32,865 nucleotides of DNA, taken from positions 1 to 32,865 of the forward strand of contig DATCLC010000098.1 in the NCBI GenBank assembly GCA_036564135.1, in the 5' to 3' direction. Source of the stretch: RSA11 sp036564135. Its GTDB lineage: Bacteria; Actinomycetota; Thermoleophilia; Solirubrobacterales; 70-9. Shown piece after piece: positions 15,044-23,515 of the stretch (within the stretch, counting starts at the first letter, position 1; the number at the start of each line of letters is the position of its first letter). Below the pieces are notes generated by a model. It ran no database searches. It had not been told where the DNA came from and saw only the letters and a list, made by a program, of their open reading frames with translations. The translations under genes were made by a program, and so were the position numbers.

Positions 15044-15919
15044 CTACTCGAGCACCGGCGCGTTTGCCTTCTCGGTGATCCACTCGCGCTCGATCTCCGC
15101 GAGCTCCCCGGACTCGCGCAGCTCGTCGATCGCCCACGACACGCAATCGGTGAGCGGCGAGTCCTTCTCGAGCAGCGCGCCCCACTCATCGCCGCCGGGC
15201 GCCGAGAACTGGCCGACGATCGTGCCCTTGGGCACCTGGACCGCGGTCAGGTAGAAGGCCGTCGGCACGTCGACCACCACGGCGTCGACCTGCTCCTGCT
15301 TGAGGGCGGTGACCACGTCGTTCGACGTGTCATAGACGGCCGGCTCCTGCGAGGGCTGGATGACCTGCTCGACGGCGTCAAGGCTGGTCGTGCCGATCTG
15401 GACGCCGAACTTGATGTCGGCCAGGTCGGCGAGCGAGGTCGCGTTGGCGGCCTCGGAGCCCTTGAGCGCCACGACCGCCTGGTTGGCCACGTAGTAGGGC
15501 GAGGAGAAGTCGACCTGCTGCGCGCGCTTCGGCGTGATCGAGATCTGGTTCACGTCGAAGTCGAAGTCCTTGGGGCCGGGGGCGAAGGACGCGTTGAAGG
15601 GCACGACGGTCCACTCCACGTCCTCGCGGGCGAACCCCAGCTTCTCGGCGATCGCGTAGGCGACGGCGCTCTCGAAGCCCTGCCCGTTGCTCGGGTCGTC
15701 GTCGATGAAGTAGGGCGGGTAAGCCGGACTGTCCGTCGCGATGGTCAGCTTGCCCTCCTTGAACGTCTCGAGGTTCTCGGCCGTGCACTCCTCGGGGCCG
15801 ACGGCCGCCGTCGTCTCCTCGGCGCCGCCGGACGAATCCTCGTCGTCGCCGCAGGCGACGGTGAACGCGGCGAGCGCCAGCGCAAGTGCGAGCACGGACA
15901 GCAGACGGATTGAAGACAC
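15044..15919 (-). CDS. Amino-acid-binding lipoprotein of the ABC importer
   Basis: A 291-residue family 3 solute-binding protein. GTG 15919 is preceded by GAGGGGA. A lipoprotein signal peptide ends in the lipobox VAC with Cys23 as the lipid anchor, followed by an acidic Asp/Glu/Ser linker. The mature part has the family opening GKLTIATDSPAYPPYFIDDDPSNGQGFESAVAYAIAEKLGF, the middle VDFSSPYYVANQAVVALKGSE and FGVQIGTTSLDAVEQV. The Asp within the DFSSPYY region and the Arg-poor pocket do not allow the amino acid to be named. First gene of the operon with the permease and ATPase. Confidence 0.93.
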   Translation of the reverse strand: MSSIRLLSVLALALALAAFTVACGDDEDSSGGAEETTAAVGPEECTAENLETFKEGKLTIATDSPAYPPYFIDDDPSNGQGFESAVAYAIAEKLGFAREDVEWTVVPFNASFAPGPKDFDFDVNQISITPKRAQQVDFSSPYYVANQAVVALKGSEAANATSLADLADIKFGVQIGTTSLDAVEQVIQPSQEPAVYDTSNDVVTALKQEQVDAVVVDVPTAFYLTAVQVPKGTIVGQFSAPGGDEWGALLEKDSPLTDCVSWAIDELRESGELAEIEREWITEKANAPVLE

Positions 15920-15962
15920 GGCGAGTTCCCCTCTTTGGTCGATGCTGGAAGGCCCGTTGATG

Positions 15963-16973
15963 CTAGCTGCCGGATGGCGTTTTCCGCTCGCGATCGGGCT
16001 TTTCCTCGTCGTTTCGGAACCAGTCGAGCGTGAGCTTCGAGGTGTCCGGGATCACCTCGGTGCCCGCCTTGCGGTCGTGCAGCGCGCGGCGGTCGTCGCG
16101 CAAAAGAATCCCGATGAAGCCCAGGCCGAGGGGCGGGATCGAGAGCACGATCCACCACAGCCGCCGCAGCCCGCGCCGGAAGGGCAGATCGCGCGCCCCG
16201 CCGCCCGAGTCGAGGCGGATCGCAAGCAGGCGCATCCCGGGCGTCTGGCCGGCGAGCGTCCAGAAGAAGAGCAAGTAGATGGCGCTCGCGAGCATCCATC
16301 CCGCGAGGCCGAGCGCGAGCCCGGGCGTGATCAGGTCCGCGAGCCTGGGCGAGAGCGCCTCGGCTGCGGAGTGGGCGAGCCCCGCCAAGCCCCAGAAGGC
16401 AAGGTTGAGGATCGCCAGGTCGATAGCGAAGGCGAGGCCGCGAGTGAAGATCCCGGCGTGGTCGGTGGGCTCGGCGCGCTGCGGGCGGCGCAGGACACCT
16501 CGCGCGACGCGCTCGAGCGCGTTGTCGAAGTGGCCGGCCACGCGCCGCACCTGACGGCCGAGGTCGTCGATCAGGCCGATGCCCTGGGCGGCCACGGCTT
16601 GGCGCACCTCGGGCGCGTCGGCGATCCGCTCGATCAGCTTCTGCGTCTCGTCGCTTTGGAGGATGTGGTCCCAGACGCGGTCGACGAGCTGGCTGTCGAT
16701 GGCCTCGATGATCGCCCGCTCGACGGCCGGGCTCGCGAGCACGCGCCGCACGGTCTCCTCGAGCGCGGGCCCCTCGGCGACGCGCACGATGGCGCGCTCC
16801 ACGGCCTCGCTCTCCAGCGCGCGGACGATCGCCTCCTCGACGGCGCGCTCGAGCACGTCGTCGACGCCGGTCACGTGGGCGACGGCCTGCGCGCCGCGCG
16901 CGCCGCCGCCCAGGACCCGGGCGGCTAGCGACGGCCGGCGTGCGGGCGGGCTCGGTTGAGGCCCATCGGCCAT
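15963..16973 (-). CDS. RDD-family membrane protein with N-terminal 13-residue repeats
   Basis: A 336-residue protein. Residues 45-122 are six back-to-back 13-residue units without gaps (VEEAIVRALESEA, VERAIVRVAEGPA, LEETVRRVLASPA, VERAIIEAIDSQL, VDRVWDHILQSDE, TQKLIERIADAPE) and a partial seventh, predicted to be helical. The C-terminal ~170 residues form an RDD domain: the FTRGLAFAIDLAILN helix with Arg and Asp, two more helices, then QTPGMRLLAIRLDSGGG and the LHDRKAGTEVIPD ending typical of the family. RDD proteins are polytopic with poorly defined roles; some act in ion exchange. ATG 16973 lies 8 nt after TACATT. Confidence 0.88.
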   Translation of the reverse strand: MADGPQPSPPARRPSLAARVLGGGARGAQAVAHVTGVDDVLERAVEEAIVRALESEAVERAIVRVAEGPALEETVRRVLASPAVERAIIEAIDSQLVDRVWDHILQSDETQKLIERIADAPEVRQAVAAQGIGLIDDLGRQVRRVAGHFDNALERVARGVLRRPQRAEPTDHAGIFTRGLAFAIDLAILNLAFWGLAGLAHSAAEALSPRLADLITPGLALGLAGWMLASAIYLLFFWTLAGQTPGMRLLAIRLDSGGGARDLPFRRGLRRLWWIVLSIPPLGLGFIGILLRDDRRALHDRKAGTEVIPDTSKLTLDWFRNDEEKPDRERKTPSGS

Positions 16974-16981
16974 GCGTGGCG

Positions 16982-16987
16982 AATGTA
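16982..16987 (-). promoter_or_regulatory. -10 box TACATT, leaderless promoter candidate for the RDD gene
   Basis: On the minus strand TACATT ends 8 nt before the ATG at 16973, and no ribosome binding site is present. Confidence 0.5.
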
Positions 16988-17020
16988 CCCCGATCGCCGG
17001 TCGGGGCCCCCGGTGGCTAT

Positions 17021-18016
17021 TCAGCCCGCGACCTTCGCCGCCTCGCGCGCGGCGAGCTGGCCGCAGGCGGCCTCGATGTCGCGGCCGCGGGTGAGCCGCA
17101 CGGTCGCGCGCAGCCCGGCGCGCTCGAGCGCGCCGCGGAAGGCGGCGATCGCCTCGCGGGAGGAGCCCTCGAAGCGGCCCGTCGGGTTGTACGGGATCAG
17201 GTTCACCTTGTAGATCCGCGGGTCGAGGATCTTGGCGAGCTCGCGGGCGTGCCCGGGACGGTCGTTGACGCCGCCGAGCATCACGTACTCGATGAAGACC
17301 ATGCGCTTGCGCTTCGCGTAGTAGCGCTCGCAGGCGGCCAGCACCTCGCCGAGCGGGTAGCGGTCGTTGACCGGCATAAGCTCCGAGCGGAGCTCGTCGT
17401 TGGGCGCGTGCAGCGAAAGGGCCAGGCGGATGGGTTTGTCGGTCTCGGTGAGCCGCTCGATGCCGGGGATCCAGCCGACCGTCGAGATCGCGGTGCGCCG
17501 GTGGGTGATGCCGATGTCGGGGAAGCGCTCGACCGCGGCCAGCACCGCGTCGAGGTTCATCATCGGCTCGCCCATGCCCATGAACACGCAGTGGTCGATG
17601 GGCTCGATGCGCCGGAAGTGCAGGGCCTGGTCGAGGATCTCGGCGGCGGTCAAGTTGCGGCCGAACTTCATCTGGCCGGTCGCGCAGAACGTGCAGGTCA
17701 GCGGGCAGCCCGACTGCGAGGAAACGCAGATCGAGCGCCGCCCGTCCCGGTAGCGCATCAGCACCGCCTCGATCGGGCGGCCGTCGTGCGTGCGGAAGAG
17801 CGCCTTGACCGTGCCGTCGCTCGCGGTCGCTTCGTGCAGCAGCTCGAGGGTGGAGTAGGGGACCTCCTCGGCGAGCTGCTCGCGCAGCCGCGCCGGGATG
17901 TTCGTCATCTCGTCGTAGCCGCGGGCGCCGCGGGCCGCCCACTCCCACACCTGCTTGGCGCGGTAGGCCGGCTCGCCGCGCTCGCCGAGCTTGGCCTCGA
18001 GCAGCGCCAGATCCAT
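17021..18016 (-). CDS. rlmN: 23S rRNA (A2503-C2)/tRNA (A37-C2) methyltransferase RlmN
   Basis: A 331-residue radical-SAM enzyme. The [4Fe-4S] motif CPLTCTFC gives Cys104, Cys108 and Cys111. GMGEPMMNLDAVLAAVERF is the SAM-binding GGE-like element, followed by RRTAISTVGWIPGIERL, LALSLHAPNDELRSELMPVN and FIEYVMLGGVNDRPGHA, all hallmarks of RlmN. Cys318 (DIEAACGQL) matches the C-terminal Cys that forms the methyl/RNA adduct. The protein methylates C2 of an adenosine in the ribosomal peptidyl-transferase centre and of tRNA A37. ATG 18016 lies 8 nt after TACACT, so translation is probably leaderless. Confidence 0.96.
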   Translation of the reverse strand: MDLALLEAKLGERGEPAYRAKQVWEWAARGARGYDEMTNIPARLREQLAEEVPYSTLELLHEATASDGTVKALFRTHDGRPIEAVLMRYRDGRRSICVSSQSGCPLTCTFCATGQMKFGRNLTAAEILDQALHFRRIEPIDHCVFMGMGEPMMNLDAVLAAVERFPDIGITHRRTAISTVGWIPGIERLTETDKPIRLALSLHAPNDELRSELMPVNDRYPLGEVLAACERYYAKRKRMVFIEYVMLGGVNDRPGHARELAKILDPRIYKVNLIPYNPTGRFEGSSREAIAAFRGALERAGLRATVRLTRGRDIEAACGQLAAREAAKVAG

Positions 18017-18024
18017 GGAAGCCG

Positions 18025-18030
18025 AGTGTA
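18025..18030 (-). promoter_or_regulatory. -10 box TACACT, leaderless promoter candidate for rlmN
   Basis: On the minus strand TACACT ends 8 nt before the rlmN ATG. No ribosome binding site and no clear -35 were found. Confidence 0.5.
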
Positions 18031-18050
18031 GGCCGCGCCAAACCCCGGGC

Positions 18051-18148
18051 GAGGCGGATCTTCAGGGCGTACGGCCCAAGATCCGCCTCACATGTCCCAC
18101 GGCGCGGATGAGGGGCGGATCTTTGCGGCATAGGGCCAAAGATCCGCC
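18051..18148 (-). terminator. Pair of related hairpins after the YeaQ-like gene
   Basis: Hairpin 1 has arms GAGGCGGATCTT at 18051-18062 and AAGATCCGCCTC at 18078-18089. Hairpin 2 has arms GGCGGATCTTTG at 18114-18125 and CAAAGATCCGCC at 18137-18148. Both share the core GGCGGATCTT/AAGATCCGCC with different loops, so they look like a duplicated palindromic element. They lie between the metallophosphoesterase-YeaQ operon and rlmN and could terminate the former. They could also be a dispersed REP-like repeat. Confidence 0.65.
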
Positions 18149-18171
18149 TCGCTCGTGCCGGCGGGCGGGTC

Positions 18172-18432
18172 CTAGCGCGAGATCAGGCGCAAAAGCAGCA
18201 GCAGGACGACCGAGCCGCCGATCGCGGTCAGCCAGGTCCCGAGGTCGAAGAACTCCTCGATCTCGCCGTCGCCGATGCCCAGCTGGGTGGCGAGCCAGCC
18301 GCCGATGAGGGCGCCGAGGACGCCGACCGCGGTCGTGCCGATGCAGCCGCCCGGCTCGGTGCGCCCCGGGATCAGCGCCCTGGCGATCGTCCCCGCGAAC
18401 AGCCCGAGCAGGATCCAGCTGACGACGCCCAT
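18172..18432 (-). CDS. GlsB/YeaQ/YmgE-family small membrane protein
   Basis: An 86-residue, three-helix, glycine-rich inner-membrane protein. The family is recognised by VSWILLGLFAGTIARAL followed by PGRTEPGGCIGTTAVGVLGALIGGWLA, with the P-G-R-x-x-P-G-G turn that defines transglycosylase-associated/stress-response YeaQ proteins. The last helix is LTAIGGSVVLLLLLRLI. Homologues are linked to general stress, but the biochemical role is unknown. It starts 6 bp after the metallophosphoesterase stop and is co-transcribed with it. Confidence 0.9.
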   Translation of the reverse strand: MGVVSWILLGLFAGTIARALIPGRTEPGGCIGTTAVGVLGALIGGWLATQLGIGDGEIEEFFDLGTWLTAIGGSVVLLLLLRLISR

Positions 18433-18438
18433 CGGGCG

Positions 18439-19038
18439 CTACGCCTCCAGCTCGAAGAAGGTGCCCTGCGGGCCGAGGTTCGCGATCTCGGTGTCGCCGA
18501 TGCGCGAACGCTGGCCCCAGCTGTCGTGGATGTGCCCGCAGACGGCGAGCCGCGGCTTGCGCTCGGCGATCGCCTGCGCGATCGCCTCGCTGCCGAGGCT
18601 ACGTCCGCCCGCCACGTCGCAGTGGCCCTTGGGCGGGGAATGCACGACGAGCACCGCGCCCTCGGGGCAGTTTGCGAGTTCGCGCGCGGCCGCCTCCTCG
18701 TCGAGGTCGAAGCTCCAGTCCCACGGGGTGATCGGGATGCCTCCGCCGAGCCCGAAGAACTCGACGCCGTCGATCGTGGTGGCGTCCCCGTGCAGGACGG
18801 TCGCCGCGGCCCAGTCGGCGCACGCGGTGCGCAGGGCGTCGGCGGTCTCGTTGTTGCCGGGCACGAGCACCGTCGGCGTCTCGATCCCCGCGAGGGCCCG
18901 GATCGTCTCCTTTAGGCCGCGGTGCTGCGAGGCGAAATCGCCCGCGCCGATCACCACGTCGGCCTCGGCCGAGGCCTCTGCGAGCCGCGCGGCCGTGTCC
19001 AGATCCCGGTGCAGATCACTGAAGGCCAGGATGCGCAT
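18439..19038 (-). CDS. Calcineurin-like metallophosphoesterase
   Basis: A 199-residue single-domain protein. Metal-site motifs are in order: DLH (Asp8, His10), GAGD (Asp34), GNNE (Asn62-Asn63-Glu64), HSPPKGH and GHIH. The usual GNHE/GNHD motif has Asn63 in place of the His that protonates the leaving group, so the enzyme may work with a different mechanism or substrate. Similar substitutions occur in ICC-like predicted phosphoesterases. The substrate is unknown. ATG 19038 lies 8 nt after TAGGAT. First gene of a two-gene operon with the YeaQ-like protein and divergent from the sugar operon. Confidence 0.9.
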   Translation of the reverse strand: MRILAFSDLHRDLDTAARLAEASAEADVVIGAGDFASQHRGLKETIRALAGIETPTVLVPGNNETADALRTACADWAAATVLHGDATTIDGVEFFGLGGGIPITPWDWSFDLDEEAAARELANCPEGAVLVVHSPPKGHCDVAGGRSLGSEAIAQAIAERKPRLAVCGHIHDSWGQRSRIGDTEIANLGPQGTFFELEA

Positions 19039-19046
19039 CGGCGTGG

Positions 19047-19052
19047 ATCCTA
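19047..19052 (-). promoter_or_regulatory. -10 box TAGGAT, leaderless promoter candidate for the metallophosphoesterase
   Basis: On the minus strand TAGGAT ends 8 nt before the ATG at 19038. No ribosome binding site is present. Confidence 0.5.
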
Positions 19053-19100
19053 GGCAACCCCGGCGACCGGTGGGCGGTCGGTTTCACGGCCAAAGTTCGT

Positions 19101-19130
19101 TTGCAATGTTCGTCACTTGGGGAATAGGGT
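19101..19130 (+). promoter_or_regulatory. Probable promoter of the sugar ABC operon
   Basis: TTGCAA (19101-19106) and TAGGGT (19125-19130) are 18 bp apart and lie 16 nt before the GTG at 19147. A direct repeat GTTCGT (19095-19100 and 19108-19113) flanks the -35 and could be an operator, but no regulator gene is adjacent. Confidence 0.5.
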
Positions 19131-19146
19131 GGCCGAGGAGAGGAGC

Positions 19147-20418
19147 GTGGCACCCAGACATCGCTCAACGGGGTCGTACCTGGCCGCCACGGTCATCGCG
19201 GCCCTGGCACTGGCCTCGTGCGGCGGCTCCGACGACGAGGCCGGCGGCGCCGGGGTGACGCTCAACTGGTTCGTCGCCACGCAGCCGGGCGGGACGATCC
19301 AGGAGGTCGCCGCGCGCTGCACCGAGCAGTCGAACGGCGAGTACACGATCAACGTCGAGCTTTTGCCCACCGACGCGAGCCAGCAGCGCGAGCAGCTCGT
19401 CCGCCGGCTCGGCGCCGAGGACTCGAACGTCGACCTGATCGGCATGGACGTGATCTGGACGGCCGAGTTCGCGAACGCGGGCTGGCTGCGCGAGTGGAGC
19501 GGCGAGCTGGCCCAGCGGGTCACGCAGGACGTGTTCGAGAGCGTCGTCGAAACGGCGTCGTTCGAGGGCAAGCTCTACGGCGCCCCGTTCAACACGAACA
19601 CCCAGCTGCTCTGGTACCGCACCGACCAGGTCGACGAGCCGCCCGAGACCTGGGCCGAGATGATCGACGAGGCCGAGCGGATCGGCGGCTTCATCCAGGT
19701 GCAGGCCAACCGCTACGAGGGCTTCACGGTCTGGGTGAACTCGATGATCGAGTCGGCCGGCACGCAGATCCTCTCCGGCCCGGAGGAGGTCGACCTCGAG
19801 GAGGGCCCGACCACCGAGGCGCTCGCGATGATCGGACGGTTGGCGAACTCGCCCGCGGCCGCGCGCGACATCAGCACGTCCAACGAGGACACCGCCCGGC
19901 TGGGCTTCGAGGCCGGCGACTCGCCCTTCATGCTCAACTACACGTTCGCCTACGCCAGCGCGCAGGCGAACGCTCCCGAGATCGCCGAGAACATGGGCGC
20001 CGCCGTGTTCCCGTCGGTGGTCGAGGGTGAGCCGGGGCGCCCGCCGCTGGGCGGGTTCAACATCGGCGTGAGCGCGTTCTCCGAGCACCCCGACGAGGCG
20101 TTCGACGCGGCCGCGTGCATCTCGAGCCCGGAGAGCCAGCTGATCGCGACCGAGCTCGACGGGCTGCCGCCCTCGAACGAGACGCTGTACGACGACCCGG
20201 TCGTGCGCAAGGCGTTCCCCGGCTTCGCGCAGGACGTGGCCGAGTCGGTCCGGGCCGCCGCCCCGCGGCCGACCACGCCGGCCTACACCGACCTCTCGCT
20301 CGCGATCCAGCGCTCGCTGCACCCGCCGGACAGCATCGACCCCGACGACCCCAAGCCGGCGTACGACAAGCTCTATGAGGCCGTCTCCGACGCGGTCAAG
20401 CGAGAGGGGGTGCTCTGA
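19147..20418 (+). CDS. Sugar-binding lipoprotein of an ABC importer (family 1, LpqY-like)
   Basis: A 423-residue lipoprotein. GTG 19147 is chosen because GAGGAG (19135-19140) lies 6 nt upstream and the signal peptide then ends in ALASC with Cys25 as lipid anchor. Upstream TTG 19117 and GTG 19129 lie in the promoter region. The mature part has the family 1 pattern: VTLNWFVATQPGGTIQEVAARC, DLIGMDVIWTAEFANAGWL, GKLYGAPFNTNTQLLWYRTD, and a C-terminal GGFNIGVSAFSEHPDEAFDAA. This resembles trehalose/maltose-type binding proteins. The ligand is inferred to be a di- or oligosaccharide. The stop overlaps the next ATG (TGATG). Confidence 0.92.
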   Translation: MAPRHRSTGSYLAATVIAALALASCGGSDDEAGGAGVTLNWFVATQPGGTIQEVAARCTEQSNGEYTINVELLPTDASQQREQLVRRLGAEDSNVDLIGMDVIWTAEFANAGWLREWSGELAQRVTQDVFESVVETASFEGKLYGAPFNTNTQLLWYRTDQVDEPPETWAEMIDEAERIGGFIQVQANRYEGFTVWVNSMIESAGTQILSGPEEVDLEEGPTTEALAMIGRLANSPAAARDISTSNEDTARLGFEAGDSPFMLNYTFAYASAQANAPEIAENMGAAVFPSVVEGEPGRPPLGGFNIGVSAFSEHPDEAFDAAACISSPESQLIATELDGLPPSNETLYDDPVVRKAFPGFAQDVAESVRAAAPRPTTPAYTDLSLAIQRSLHPPDSIDPDDPKPAYDKLYEAVSDAVKREGVL

Positions 20419-21350
20419 TGGAGGCCTCCGGCGCCAGGATGCGGCTCGGGCGCAGCAAGGCCCCGATCAGCGAGCGCACGCGCTCGGAGCGCCGGCTCGG
20501 CTGGCTGCTCTGCGCGCCGGCGGTGATTGCGATGCTGCTCGTCACCGCCTACCCGATCGGGTACGCGATCGTGCTCTCGCTGCAGGACGTCGATCTGCGC
20601 TTCCCCGAGGAGGGCGGCTTCGTCGGCCTCGACAACTACGTCGCGGTGCTGACGTCCGAGCTGTGGTGGACGGACCTGCTCAACACCGTCTTCATCATGG
20701 TCGTGACGGTCGCGATCGAGCTCGTGCTGGGCATGCTGATCGCGCTCGTCATGTACCGGGCGATCTTCGGGCGGGGCCTGGTGCGCACGGTCGTGCTGAT
20801 CCCGTACGGGATCGTCACCGTCGTCGCCGCGTTCGCCTGGTTCTACGCGTTCAACCCCGACACGGGCTTCGTCAACAACCTGCCGCTGATCTCCGACGAG
20901 AACTCGTGGTTCGGCGACCGCTTCAGCGCGTTCGCGGTGATCATCCTCGCCGAGGTCTGGAAGACGACGCCGTTCATGGCCCTGCTGCTGTTGGCCGGGC
21001 TGACGACGATCGACCGCGGCCTCTACGAGGCGGCGCGCGTGGACGGCGCGAACGCCTGGCAGCGCTTCTGGAAGATCACGCTGCCCCTGATGAAGCCGGC
21101 GATCCTCGTCGCCTTGCTCTTCCGCACCCTGGACGCGTTCCGCGTCTTCGACACGATCTTCATCATGACCCGGGGCGCGCAGGACACCGAGTCGGTGTCG
21201 ATCCTGGGCTTCAACCAACTGATCTCGCGGCTCAACCTCGGGCTCGGGTCGGCGGTCTCGGTCCTGATCTTCCTCTGCGTGCTGCTGATCGCCTTCGTGT
21301 TCGTGCGCTGGTTCGGCGTGCGCATGGCTGAAGGGAGGCCCGGCGCCTGA
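20418..21350 (+). CDS. Sugar ABC importer permease, MalF/SugA type
   Basis: A 310-residue inner-membrane protein with a basic N-terminal tail and six predicted helices. It has LGWLLCAPAVIAMLLVTAYPIGYAI at the start and VGLDNYVAVLTSELWWTDLLNTVFI before the core. The EAA loop is YEAARVDGANAWQRFWKITLPLMKPAIL, which docks on the ATPase. ATG 20418 shares one base with the previous stop, and the same arrangement links it to the second permease, so the three products are translationally coupled. It forms a heterodimer with the next gene product. Confidence 0.93.
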   Translation: MEASGARMRLGRSKAPISERTRSERRLGWLLCAPAVIAMLLVTAYPIGYAIVLSLQDVDLRFPEEGGFVGLDNYVAVLTSELWWTDLLNTVFIMVVTVAIELVLGMLIALVMYRAIFGRGLVRTVVLIPYGIVTVVAAFAWFYAFNPDTGFVNNLPLISDENSWFGDRFSAFAVIILAEVWKTTPFMALLLLAGLTTIDRGLYEAARVDGANAWQRFWKITLPLMKPAILVALLFRTLDAFRVFDTIFIMTRGAQDTESVSILGFNQLISRLNLGLGSAVSVLIFLCVLLIAFVFVRWFGVRMAEGRPGA

Positions 21351-22213
21351 TGGAACGCGGGACCCGCGAGTACGCGCTCTGGTCGATCGGGATCATCCTG
21401 ATCGTCTTCGTGGCGCTCCTGCCGGTGGTCTGGATCATCTCGCTCTCGCTCAAGGAGCCCTCGACGATCACCACCGGCCCCGAGCTCTCGGTGTGGGACG
21501 CGTTCTTCCCGCAGGAGATCACCTTCGACAACTACGAGAGCCTCTTTACGGGCGGCCTCGACGACAGCCCGTTCATCAAGCCGCTCATCAACTCGGTGCT
21601 GATCGCGCTGATTACGACGCTGATCTCGATCGTGCTGGCGTCGTTCGCCGCCTACGCGATCGCGCGGCTCAACTTCCCGGGGAAGTCGATCATCCTCGCG
21701 GGCGCGCTCGCGATCGCGATGTTCCCGCCGATCTCCACCGTCGGCCCGCTCTTCGACATGTGGCGGACCTTCGGCCTCTACGACACGTACCCCGGGCTGA
21801 TCATCCCGTATCTGACGTTCTCGCTGCCGCTCGCGATCTACACGCTCGTCGCGTTCTTCCGCGAGATCCCGTGGGATCTCGAGCAGGCGGCCCAGGTCGA
21901 CGGGGCGACGCCGTTCCAAGCCTTCCGCAAGGTGATCGTGCCGCTGGCCGCGCCGGGCGTGTTCACCGCGGCGATCCTCGTCTTCATCTTCTGCTGGAAC
22001 GACTTCCTGTTCGCGATCTCGCTGACGTCGTCGGACGCGTCGCGCACGGTGCCCGCCGCGCTCGCGTTCTTCACGGGCGAGTCGCAGTTCACCCAGCCGG
22101 TCGGCAGCATCGCCGCGGCCGCGGTGATCGTGACGATCCCGATCATCATCTTCGTCCTGATCTTCCAGCGCCGGATCGTCGCCGGCCTGACTGCGGGCGC
22201 CGTCAAGGGATAA
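21350..22213 (+). CDS. Sugar ABC importer permease, MalG/SugB type
   Basis: A 287-residue inner-membrane protein with six helices. Family features are LPVVWIISLSLKEPSTI near the N-terminus, NSVLIALITTLISIVLASFAAYAIARLNFPGK, FGLYDTYPGLIIPYLTFSLPLAIY, and the EAA loop LEQAAQVDGATPFQAFRKVIVPLAAPG. FCWNDFLFAISLTS and QRRIVAGLTAGAVKG are the usual C-terminal segments. The ATG overlaps the preceding stop (TGATG). Confidence 0.94.
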   Translation: MERGTREYALWSIGIILIVFVALLPVVWIISLSLKEPSTITTGPELSVWDAFFPQEITFDNYESLFTGGLDDSPFIKPLINSVLIALITTLISIVLASFAAYAIARLNFPGKSIILAGALAIAMFPPISTVGPLFDMWRTFGLYDTYPGLIIPYLTFSLPLAIYTLVAFFREIPWDLEQAAQVDGATPFQAFRKVIVPLAAPGVFTAAILVFIFCWNDFLFAISLTSSDASRTVPAALAFFTGESQFTQPVGSIAAAAVIVTIPIIIFVLIFQRRIVAGLTAGAVKG

Positions 22214-22226
22214 GAGAGGAGTCGAG

Positions 22227-23417
<1,191 letters not shown>

Positions 23418-23477
23418 GCGCCGGGGCGAGCCCTCTGTCGCTCCCAGCGGCACGGATCGTCCGGGATAGGGCAGCGA

Positions 23478-23515
23478 AGGCGGGCGGTCGGACCGGGGCG
23501 CTTACCCGCCCGCCT
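23478..23515. terminator. Inverted repeat between convergent sugar operon and EamA gene
   Basis: AGGCGGGCGG at 23478-23487 is the exact complement of CCGCCCGCCT at 23506-23515. The 18-nt loop includes the EamA stop codon. It is likely a bidirectional terminator for the two converging units. Confidence 0.6.
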
